DNA of 22,171 nucleotides, taken from contig JAHBNG010000181.1 in assembly GCA_019217005.1 (NCBI GenBank), forward strand, positions 1 through 22,171, read 5' to 3'. Below the pieces are notes generated by a model. It did not search any database. It was not told the origin of the DNA and worked only from the letters and a program-made list of their open reading frames with translations. Position numbers and translations under genes: made by a program. This document shows, in pieces, positions 14,709-21,852 of this stretch. This DNA is from Chloroflexi bacterium TSY (lineage in GTDB: Bacteria > Chloroflexota > Anaerolineae > Caldilineales > Caldilineaceae). Every line of letters begins with the position of its first letter. Within the stretch, counting starts at the first letter, position 1.

Positions 14709-16166
14709 GCACCATAAAAAGTTAATAACAGACAGCAGAAAGTAAGGTGTTCACCTGAGAGGGAGAGAATAAACGAAGATCAGGTGAAAAGTGAGATGTC
14801 TGGAAAAGGAAATGGCACCATAAGCGGCGGCGAACCAGAGAGAGGAGGTCATGGAAGGTGGCGTGAGTCTTGTGATACCAAGCAGCTTGAGGCAAAGGGA
14901 TAGAGCCATCAGGAGAGAAGGCATGAGCCATCAAGATGACAAGGCTGAAAAGACCAAAGAGAGCAGGAGTAGTCCTCTCAATGGCCAAGTCACTCCACTG
15001 GCGCTGAGTTTCGACACCGAGGTGAGCTCTGGCTTCCTCGAAAGAGACTTCAATGGACCAACGTTTGACGAAATCAGCGATGATGTGGGGGGCAGCCTGA
15101 TGAATATCGGTGGAGAAGTAAGCGACGGTCTCAGCTTGGCCTTTGGGATCGCGGACTAAAACCCAGCGCAGAAGGAGCGGAGTTGTGCCGGTAGAGTACC
15201 AAAAGGCAATACCAGTGGCCCAGTCGACGACTTCAGAGTCTCCCCCATACCAGTCAATGCGGCAGCGGTGCCAACAGGTGGTTTTGAAGAGGGCAACATC
15301 TTCCAGCTTGGGCAGTCGCTGCCCAACGACAGGAGGACGACCAGGTCGTTTTGTGCCGTCAGGTTTCAAACGGGAGGGTGGATAGTCAAAGAGACGCGCA
15401 TCCAGGCGCAGAGGCCCAATCAAGGTGACTCCTTGGGATTGACAGCGCAAGCCCAACTCGATCACACTGTAAGCCCCATCGCCGATGAGCTTGATTTCTC
15501 GACCTGGCAAAGCTCGACGCAGCCAGGCCACCACCTGCATGGTTCGTTTCGCCACTGTTCGGTGGCGCTGGTTGAGCGTTTCGCTGACTTTCGGTGTTGT
15601 GAGTAAGACGCTCAGAAAGGGCATTGACCAGTAGAGGTCACTCCACGGCAACTTGACCACCACACAGAAGACCAGCCACCGCAATCCGCTCGTGCTTACG
15701 CTCATCTTCCGGCCTGACGCCAGGCTATCTCGCCAGTGTCCTCGTTTGCTGATCTTGGGACCCCAGCGCCTTTCTAGCGTCTCGTCTACCGTTATCTCGA
15801 CTGGCGCTCCCATGACCACAAACGTATCCACAATCAAGTGCAGTAAGATATAGCTCAACATCAATCCATCCCACTTTGCTCGATTCAGCACATGGTGATA
15901 CTTGGACCAGTCTCCCTCTTGCTCCAATCCCATCACTCTCAACGCCGCTGTCACCGTTCGTCTTCCCTTCGTTAACACCGTCCCTATCACCAAGACCAGT
16001 GCCTTTTGGTACGTCGGTTCTGTGAAGACTGGGCGAAAGCTCTCGAACAACGGGATTATTTCTGCTGGAAGGAACATTGGGCTCTCCTCTCTTTGATAGT
16101 TGTTTTCTCACTCCTATCTTACATCAGCTTCCCTTTTGTTCCTTCTTTATTAACTTTTTAATGTGC
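14709..16166 (-). mobile_element. Complete 1.46-kb IS with DDE transposase (IS701-like, tentative)
   Basis: Terminal inverted repeats are GCACCATAAAAAGTTAATAA at the left and the complement of GCACATTAAAAAGTTAATAA at the right (18 of 20 agree). One intact transposase gene fills the element on the minus strand. No matching target duplication is evident: the left flank is TTAA and the right flank CCAA. This fits a deletion next to the element: it abuts a cytochrome P450 stump on the right, while the P450 N-terminal part is not found on the left. Confidence 0.85.
14722..16077 (-). CDS. DDE transposase, intact
   Basis: A 451-residue transposase read from ATG 16077, with AGAGGAGAG as ribosome site. 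Likely catalytic residues are the Asp in EITVDETLERRWG, the Asp in IKLIGDGAYSV and the Glu in KRWSIEVSFEEARAHLG, which gives the DDE order with a RW.IE signature common in IS4- and IS701-type enzymes. The gene stops 13 bp from the element's left end. Unlike the other transposases in the window it has no frameshift, so this is the element most likely to be active. The exact IS family is tentative. Confidence 0.9.
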   Translation of the reverse strand: MFLPAEIIPLFESFRPVFTEPTYQKALVLVIGTVLTKGRRTVTAALRVMGLEQEGDWSKYHHVLNRAKWDGLMLSYILLHLIVDTFVVMGAPVEITVDETLERRWGPKISKRGHWRDSLASGRKMSVSTSGLRWLVFCVVVKLPWSDLYWSMPFLSVLLTTPKVSETLNQRHRTVAKRTMQVVAWLRRALPGREIKLIGDGAYSVIELGLRCQSQGVTLIGPLRLDARLFDYPPSRLKPDGTKRPGRPPVVGQRLPKLEDVALFKTTCWHRCRIDWYGGDSEVVDWATGIAFWYSTGTTPLLLRWVLVRDPKGQAETVAYFSTDIHQAAPHIIADFVKRWSIEVSFEEARAHLGVETQRQWSDLAIERTTPALFGLFSLVILMAHAFSPDGSIPLPQAAWYHKTHATFHDLLSLVRRRLWCHFLFQTSHFSPDLRLFSPSQVNTLLSAVCY

Positions 16167-16191
16167 CCAAATTGTACAAAGTCGAGCTTAG

Positions 16192-16467
16192 GCCAGATTC
16201 ACCCATCAGTTTGACATAACCCACAAACGCGTACGTCACTTCAGCTTTGGTTTCGGGCCTCATATTTGTTCTGGCGCGCAATTCGCGCGTATGGAGATGG
16301 TCATTGCGTTAGAGCAGTTGTTTACACCCATCGCTTCCTGGCGCTTGGTTGAAGAGCCAAAGCGAGATCTTGTCACCAAGGGTTCGGCCCCCCACAACGT
16401 TTTTGATCGAGATCAAAAAGAGTGCCTAGCTGACTTACGGTTCGATGCGAAAGGGTTTAGACCATGA
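16192..16467 (+). pseudogene. C-terminal stump of a cytochrome P450
   Basis: A frame open from 16192 to TGA 16465-16467 encodes about 91 residues with the P450 haem-binding loop: HFSFGFGPHICSGAQFARMEM, matching FGxGPHxCxG with the axial cysteine and the following A-R-E helix. The preceding FDITHKRVRH is the usual lead-in. The first three-quarters of a P450 (I helix, ExxR) are missing: 26 bp upstream is the end of the IS at 14709-16166. A possible internal start at ATG 16291 would lie after the cysteine and make only 58 residues. It cannot be a working P450 here. The downstream gene starts within its stop (ATGA). Confidence 0.85.
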
Positions 16468-16985
16468 AGCAGACTCTTACCTCTGACTGGTTGCTGTTTA
16501 CTGAACAGTTTCCGCTATTTATGAAAACGTATCGGCGGCTTGCTCGTGAGGCCTGGTTCCAAAATGAGGAATGGACAGCGTTCATTGCTCATTACCGAGA
16601 CGGGATCTATATGCAAATCTACAAACTTCATTGGTATAATCATACACATGAAGGGATCCACTTAGAGTTGGCACAGAATGAGCAATTACGAAACAAGAAA
16701 CAGATCAATCTTGAGCTACATGCGCACAAAGAAGGATTAGGGCCCATTCGCGATCAGTTGAACGACGAAATCACCGTTGCGCTACAAACATTCATCGAAG
16801 AGTTGGGAACACCGTTTGAATTTCGGGAGAAGAGCCTATCAGCCAAGATCAGTGCCACCTTTGCTCGCAGTCCCAGTCGCTTCGCCGTAAAGGCAGCCCA
16901 GCATATCACGCTTCTACGTCCTATCGGAAAAATCATTGATGATGCACTCATTCGTCTTCACGCTACGCAAGAACAGTCTGAATAA
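16464..16985 (+). CDS. Protein of unknown function, coupled to the P450 stump
   Basis: A 173-residue soluble protein that I do not recognise. It begins MKQTLTSDWLLFTEQFP, is rich in aromatic, charged and histidine residues in its first half (HWYNHTHEGIHLELAQNEQ), and ends with a basic, helical tail. There is no signal peptide or membrane segment. Its ATG overlaps the P450 stop as ATGA, so it was once translated by coupling to that P450 and may have been its functional partner. With the P450 truncated and an IS upstream, expression now depends on read-through or a new promoter; GGG lies near but no clean Shine-Dalgarno is seen. Confidence 0.65.
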   Translation: MKQTLTSDWLLFTEQFPLFMKTYRRLAREAWFQNEEWTAFIAHYRDGIYMQIYKLHWYNHTHEGIHLELAQNEQLRNKKQINLELHAHKEGLGPIRDQLNDEITVALQTFIEELGTPFEFREKSLSAKISATFARSPSRFAVKAAQHITLLRPIGKIIDDALIRLHATQEQSE

Positions 16986-17142
16986 CCACTACTGCTAAGA
17001 AGCGACATTTCCCTTTCCGCCCGACAATGCACCAAACAACCCAAATGCAGCAGACGCCCAGAGCTTGGTTCGTGGTTAAAGTTTTGCGCGTCAGGCTTCA
17101 TCTTGCGCCACTGATTTGGTCGCGTTGTTGGGGGAACTTTCA

Positions 17143-17568
17143 ATGAGCATCATGGGGCAGCTCCCCAAACTGGTCGGTGGCAGTAAAATCAGCCACTTTA
17201 CCAGCATGATGCATGGGGATTCCTTCGATGAAGAGAAATTTGATGCAGAATTGGGTTTTCTGCTGGCCAAGAGCGTAGGGATTAGCGTGCAACTCTCCGA
17301 GGATGTGATTCTGACCGAGCGGGTGCTTCCGCCAGTTGAAACCATGGCGACTGTCGTGCTGGTCGGTGGTCCGCTCTGTTATCCAGCCGGGTTTGTCGCG
17401 GTTGGGCAATGGAGCGAAGACAACGGCTACGATATCGCTGGACCGCAGCGGGAGATATTTCTCGAAATTCCTGCTTCGGGCAAACCAGATGACATGGTGA
17501 TCGAAATACAGTTTCCCGTAGAGCAGTCGATCTCTGATCCAGCACTATTGCTTTCGATGACAGACTAA
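17143..17568 (+). CDS. GyrI-like effector-binding domain protein, probably truncated MerR-type regulator
   Basis: The C-terminal half matches the GyrI/AraC-type effector-binding fold found at the end of MerR and AraC regulators: RVLPPVETMATVVLVGG, VAVGQWSEDNGYDIAGPQREIFLEIP and a final EIQFPVE strand. The frame is open from about 17080, but no DNA-binding domain precedes it and there is no ribosome site at the TTG at 17116; ATG 17143 is the first ordinary start. I therefore read either a stand-alone ligand-binding protein of 141 residues or, more likely, the remnant of a larger regulator. The gap 16986-17115 holds nothing I recognise. Confidence 0.65.
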   Translation: MSIMGQLPKLVGGSKISHFTSMMHGDSFDEEKFDAELGFLLAKSVGISVQLSEDVILTERVLPPVETMATVVLVGGPLCYPAGFVAVGQWSEDNGYDIAGPQREIFLEIPASGKPDDMVIEIQFPVEQSISDPALLLSMTD

Positions 17569-17760
17569 AGCAGATTTGTTGAGCGGTATCCGTGCACTCT
17601 ATATGGGCAAAAGTAAACGAAAAAGATTTATTCTGGATCAAAGTTAGCCTCATCAAGGAGGATAGAATGTGGAAAAGCATTCGAGCCATATTTGTCGGTT
17701 GGGTATTGACGGTCATCCTCATCATGTTGCGAGATCTGGCCCTGAATACAATTTTTGCCG

Positions 17761-17768
17761 AAAGTCAG
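17761..17768. repeat. Left 8-bp duplication of MITE copy B
   Basis: AAAGTCAG here recurs at 17924-17931. Confidence 0.9.
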
Positions 17769-17923
17769 GGGGTGGTTCATTTTAGCTGGATAGATAGGTT
17801 TACACTTTTAGAAACAGAAAGAACGTTTATATTCTCTGATTTCGCCGGTTCTCAGAGAGAAAACGGTCTCATATAGATTTTTGTCTATATATCAAAAGTG
17901 TAAACCTAATTTTGAACCACCCC
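17769..17923 (-). mobile_element. 155-bp MITE, copy B
   Basis: Reverse complement of copy A with one difference: on copy A's strand, AAACGGTCT in A is AAACGTTCT in B, so one central hairpin pair is lost here. Ends GGGGTGGTTCA and TGAACCACCCC are intact, and the 8-bp duplication AAAGTCAG is exact. It lies inside the membrane-protein gene. Confidence 0.93.
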
Positions 17924-18239
17924 AAAGTCAGCAAGCGCAAAGTAATGTTTTTGCGCCTTCATCCAGTTTTCTGATACCCAGAATCGTGATTGGCCTTACT
18001 GCGGCGTCTATCGGTGGCTATCTGACTGCCCAATTAGCACCAAGAGCCGGTTTTATTCATGCTGTCATCTTGGCCGCTTTCCATCTGGCATTGGTTATTC
18101 CCTTGCTTGTACCAGATGGCCAAGCGCCACAGCCTGGATGGTTAGCATCTGTTGCTATCATTGGCTCGCTCATTGGTGGATTCGTGTGGCATTTTTGGGC
18201 TGGCGGCAAGCAATCAGGATGAGATAAGGTCTACTCTAT

Positions 18240-18297
18240 AAAAGACCTCTTTCGGCCGTGAGTTTTGATGATAGCTCACAACCGGGAGAGGTCTTTT
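18240..18297. terminator. Strong terminator-like hairpin after the membrane-protein gene
   Basis: AAAAGACCTCT (18240-18250) pairs exactly with AGAGGTCTTTT (18287-18297), and inner segments (CGG with CCG, GTGAG with CTCAC) extend the stem. The A-run before and T-run after make it a plausible bidirectional terminator. The rest of the gap to 18531 has no gene or clear promoter. Confidence 0.7.
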
Positions 18298-18531
18298 CGC
18301 GTCCACAAATGGGGCAGATTCAGTCAATTTATGAGTAGAAGACGAGAATGTAAGTTTGATCACTTGCCGGTGACGCAACGTAATCGGCTACGCTGCCCAT
18401 GTCGGACGAACGTCCTTCGCTAGCAACGTCAATCGCTCATCACATGAACGTGAGCCAAACAAAGGGTGCGTCCCATTTTTGGGTGCTTAGTCAGATCATT
18501 GAAATTTCTCTTCCAGCATATCCCAAAAATT

Positions 18532-19023
18532 ATGAAAGCAACGCGCAGTATTGTCATTGACGCCCCACTGGACAGAGTGTGGAAAACCGCAGCCCATGAT
18601 TTCGATAAGATCGCAGCTTGGGCAAGTTTGGTCAACACCTCAGAAGCCGCACAAGATGCGGTCGCGCCTGACGGGGCAGAGATAGCGGGCCGGGTCTGCA
18701 CCACGTCATTTGGTCAAATCTATGAGAAGATCGAGACATACGACGAACGGCGCCACTCCTTTACATACGTTATCGAGGGCATGCCCAGCTTTATGAAGCG
18801 AGTTGCCAACACGTGGACGTTGGAGAGGCTTTCCGATTCGCAGACTCGACTGACGATGAGCATGGAAGCAGAACTGAGCTTCTTCCCTGGCATGTTGATG
18901 CGCCCACTCATGGGGCCACAGTCTCGCAAAGCGCTGGATTTGAATCTGGAAGAGATTAAACACTACATCGAAACAGGGAAACCGCATCCGCGTAAGGTGA
19001 AGCAGATAGCAAAGGCTTTGTAA
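18532..19023 (+). CDS. SRPBCC-family (polyketide cyclase/dehydrase-like) protein
   Basis: A 163-residue START/SRPBCC-fold protein. It begins MKATRSIVIDAPLDRVWKTAAHDFDKIAAW, the standard first strand and helix of the fold, and ends with the long C-terminal helix (SRKALDLNLEEIKHYIET). The fold binds hydrophobic ligands in a deep cavity; members act as cyclases, lipid carriers or unknown. I use ATG 18532 because conserved sequence starts there, although the ribosome site is weak (AAAAATT before the ATG). The frame is open upstream to 18466 without homology. Confidence 0.85.
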   Translation: MKATRSIVIDAPLDRVWKTAAHDFDKIAAWASLVNTSEAAQDAVAPDGAEIAGRVCTTSFGQIYEKIETYDERRHSFTYVIEGMPSFMKRVANTWTLERLSDSQTRLTMSMEAELSFFPGMLMRPLMGPQSRKALDLNLEEIKHYIETGKPHPRKVKQIAKAL

Positions 19024-19107
19024 TAGGAGATTGATCAAAATGAACCGGGGCGGACTCATCTACTGGATTTCAACTCTACACTCCGGATAAGTCTATATTA
19101 GATTGCT

Positions 19108-19136
19108 TTGCACTTTGTGAACAAGTGTTCTATAAT
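19108..19136 (+). promoter_or_regulatory. Promoter giving a near-leaderless transcript
   Basis: TTGCAC (19108-19113), 17 bp, then a perfect TATAAT (19131-19136). The first ATG, at 19150, is 13 bp after the -10 box, so the mRNA would have a leader of about 7 nt or less and no Shine-Dalgarno. Confidence 0.5.
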
Positions 19137-19149
19137 TGGCAAAGTGTTC

Positions 19150-20115
19150 ATGTCATTCGTTATTCGCCACCGATTGTATAGTATAAAGCCAAACAGATCG
19201 GTCATAAGCTGGCTGCTTGATTCTGACCCGTCGATCCGCTGGCAAGTGATGCGCGATCTGACCGATGCGCCCGCGAATGAGGTCGCGGCCGAGCGCGCTC
19301 GGCTGCTTGCGCGCCAGGGTGTCGATGGCAGGTGGGGCGGCGCGGCATGGAACCGCGGGTGGAACTCGACGATGCATGTCCTCATGCTGCTGCTGCGGGA
19401 CCTGGGACTGGATCCTGCGAGCGGCCAAGCACGCCGGGCAGTGGGCCTCGTCCGCGATCGGGTGACGTGGCAGGGGTGTGGCCCGCAGGAATGTGACGGG
19501 AATGCTTTTTTTGAAGGCGAGAGCGAGCCGTGCATCAACGGGCAGGTCGGGGCGGTCGGTGCCTACTTCGGCCAGGACATCCGGGGCATCATCGACCGGC
19601 TGCTTAGCGAGCAATTGCCCGACGGCGGCTGGAACTGCGAGGCACCGAACGGCTCTACGAGGTCATCTTTCAACACCACGCTCTGCGTGCTGGAGGCTCT
19701 GCTTGAATACGAATGGGCGCGCGGAGGAATCCCAGAGGTGACCGAGGCCCGTCTCCGTGGGCAGGAGTACCTCCTCGAGCGCCGACTTTTCAGGCGACGC
19801 TCGACCGGCGAGGTGATCGAGCGAGATCGCAAGAGCGGCGCTGCCTGGACGCGCTTCGCCTTCCCGACGTGGTGGCATTACGATGTGTTGCGGGGGCTCG
19901 AATACCTACGCAGTGCTGGCGTCAACCCCGACGAGCGCGTAGCCGAGGCGATCAGCTTGATTGCGTCGAAGCGCAACGGCGACGGCCAGTGGCCGCTTGA
20001 GACCCGGTATCCCGGCGTGATGCCAATCGAGATAGACGAGGACGAGGGTCGGCCGAGTCGGTGGAACACCCTCCGGGCATTACGAGTATTGGACTGGTAT
20101 TCAGCACAAGACTAA
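19150..20115 (+). CDS. Squalene-cyclase/prenyltransferase-type alpha-alpha toroid protein
   Basis: About 321 residues with repeated toroid motifs: VISWLLDSDPSIRWQVMRDL near the start, then DGRWGGAAW, LPDGGWNCEAPNG and NGDGQWPLE, each ending an inner helix as in QW repeats. It is half the size of a true squalene-hopene cyclase and lacks the DXDD protonation motif, so I do not expect terpene cyclisation. Similar stand-alone proteins are known only as hypothetical. The start is uncertain: ATG 19150 or a GTG just before ISWLLDSDP, since conserved sequence begins there. The gene is much more GC-rich than either neighbour, which suggests acquisition from another genome. There is no partner gene. 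Confidence 0.75.
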   Translation: MSFVIRHRLYSIKPNRSVISWLLDSDPSIRWQVMRDLTDAPANEVAAERARLLARQGVDGRWGGAAWNRGWNSTMHVLMLLLRDLGLDPASGQARRAVGLVRDRVTWQGCGPQECDGNAFFEGESEPCINGQVGAVGAYFGQDIRGIIDRLLSEQLPDGGWNCEAPNGSTRSSFNTTLCVLEALLEYEWARGGIPEVTEARLRGQEYLLERRLFRRRSTGEVIERDRKSGAAWTRFAFPTWWHYDVLRGLEYLRSAGVNPDERVAEAISLIASKRNGDGQWPLETRYPGVMPIEIDEDEGRPSRWNTLRALRVLDWYSAQD

Positions 20116-20361
20116 CGCAGATGTCTCTGAAAGGAGACTGACAACGAGCCAGACTGGCCCGTTCGGTTTGTGTTTCTCCATATAAATTGGCGATGTAAGA
20201 GCAATGAATATACATAAGTGTTGCGCGTTATGCAAAAGAGTCATCCACTAACCTAAATGGAGGCATCATGAAAAAAACCGAAGAACCAATTGTTGTAGAA
20301 CAAATCTTTGCCACGTCTGTAGAGAATGTTTGGGATGCGATAACCTTACCTGATAAAATGA

Positions 20362-20366
20362 AACAA
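20362..20366. repeat. Left 5-bp duplication of IS copy 2
   Basis: AACAA here recurs at 21853-21857, immediately after the element. The 5-bp length is supported by exact restoration of the interrupted gene. Confidence 0.88.
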
Positions 20367-21852
20367 CTTTACTTTCTGGTAAAGGCTTGAGTGACAAAGG
20401 GCAAACCGAAAGGGGCGGAAAAAAGAATCCACCCTGAAAAAACGGGATAAAATGTAAAAATAGTGCTCGGCTAGTTTAAGCAGCGGCATTGAGGCGGCGA
20501 TGAGCGAGAACGCCTTTAGGTAAATGGTGTGAAACCGAGGCCTTTTTCCGAAAGTCAGGGTCGAGTTGGTCGGGAGTTGGAAAAAGAGCACTCGAGAGAA
20601 CGCGGCGCAGCCTGCCGGGAGTGGCTTGAGGCTCTCGATCCCAGTAGCCAGTCGGTATGGGAGGAAGAGAAGCGGCTAAATGGGAAAGAAGATTGCCAGC
20701 CAGCAGCCCCAGTTCAGGTAAGCGGAAGCAAGCCTCATCGGCATGAACAAATTGACGATGTAAGCCAATCATCTGCTTGGAAGCCAAGGGGGGATGTTCA
20801 ACAGGCCAGCGCTCCAGATAGAAAAGATAAATGGTTTCAGCTTGTAAAGCCATGACGGTCGCCAGAACCAAAGGTGTGTGATAAGCAGGATCCTGAAAGA
20901 CGTAAATCGAATAGGTGCGGTTGGCTGTATCCACCTTGGTTGTCCTGGGGACGAGATTGTGCCATGCTTGATAGCGAATCAGGCGACCACTATGAACAAA
21001 TTGACCAAACGAGTCTGGAGTTGTGGCCTCGAGTCGCTTTCCCCTATAGCATCGAGAGCGGACGCACAATATCACCATATTCGGGTGGTCTGCCTTTTCC
21101 TTACGTTCGGGTAACTCATTGCGGCGCGCTGTGCAGTTAATCGCTTCCCGAAGGACAAATCGGTCGACGTCGCTTTCTAGCATTTCTCTGATTGTAAACC
21201 CGGCATCGACCACCGCCACTTCGTCTGACTCCAGTGATTTCTTCGTCTCTTTCAGCAGCTTTTCCGAAACTCACTTTCCTTTGTGCCTACCTCGCATCTC
21301 ATGATTGCCTTGAGCAGTGGCACTCGTTTCCCGCCTATCTCCCCGAGCTTATCATCACTCCAAAGATGAGCGCGGGCAATGCCGACGAGCCGTTGAGTTA
21401 TAGAGTCGTTCACTTTCCCTTGCAGCTTCGGTCGCCAGAACCCTGTGATATCTATGCTTTTCACTCGGTATCCTTCTAACTTTTTTGCCTCCCATTCCCC
21501 CACTCCACTTCTTGCCACGATGAGAGCAGGCTTGCAATATCCCATGATCCATATCAGCTCCACCAGCTTCGCCGGGCTCCTCATCTTCAAACCCGCTTTC
21601 ACTCAATCCACTATGGATTGCTCCTCGACTTTTCAGAAACGACCCATTCATCATCGCCCACATCAGACGCATTACATTTACGTTTGTTCCCACCGGCGTT
21701 ACTTGCAATACATTCATCAGTACTGCTATAGTTATTTCTGGCGCGGTTAGCATTCCTTCCTCCTTTTTGGGTTCTCTACCTTTAGGATGAAACGCTAACC
21801 GCTTTTTGTCACATTTCTCACCTCATCTCTTTTCTTTTACCAGAAAGTAAAG
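20367..21852 (-). mobile_element. 1.49-kb IS, copy 2, inverted relative to copy 1
   Basis: Same ends as copy 1 (CTTTACTTTCTGGTAAA), same gene order on the opposite strand and an exact 5-bp duplication. It is 16 bp shorter than copy 1 because of small deletions. The start-codon hairpin is retained (21741 to 21802 region). Confidence 0.92.
20476..21753 (-). pseudogene. Decayed DDE transposase of IS copy 2
   Basis: Read leftwards from ATG 21753 it begins MLTAPEITIAVLMNVLQVTPVG, loses frame near 21568 (GAGCCCGG where copy 1 has GAGCTCCGG), continues in a second frame (VEWIMGY-like to ESEFRKSC) and a third from about 21219 (MAVVDAGFTIREMLES) to the stop at 20476. The third frame includes the ERWPVEHPPLASKQMIG block with the likely catalytic Glu in one piece, but its middle (KADHPNMVILCVRSRCYRG) is out of frame relative to copy 1. 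Differences from copy 1 include single-base losses in A runs and in the ESEFRK segment. Neither copy can make a full transposase. Confidence 0.85.

Larger units (their letters stand above)
17667..18222 (+). pseudogene. Small multi-pass membrane protein interrupted by MITE copy B
   Basis: ATG 17667 follows a strong AAGGAGG. The protein starts MWKSIRAIFVGWVLTVILIM (first membrane helix) and is interrupted after AESQ at 17768 by the MITE; it resumes at 17932 with QAQSNVFAPSSS and three further hydrophobic helices to the stop at 18222. Removing the MITE and one AAAGTCAG copy joins the frames exactly, giving a 130-residue four-helix protein. As it stands, the reading frame enters the MITE and ends at 17876 after 70 residues, retaining only the first helix. 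The family is unknown. It is followed by a strong terminator-like hairpin. Confidence 0.85.

Noticed and set aside
14851..15853. Several plus-strand frames across the IS transposase
   Set aside because: They lie opposite an intact 451-residue transposase and have no domain signatures.
18532..19059. Minus-strand frames of up to 117 residues over the SRPBCC gene
   Set aside because: The plus-strand SRPBCC protein is clearly conserved; the antisense frames are not recognisable.
4707..21852. Two inverted copies of one IS bracketing about 14 kb, suggesting a composite transposon
   Set aside because: Each copy has its own matching short flanking repeat on both sides, and copy 1 is nested in another IS, so they inserted independently. 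Neither encodes a full transposase.
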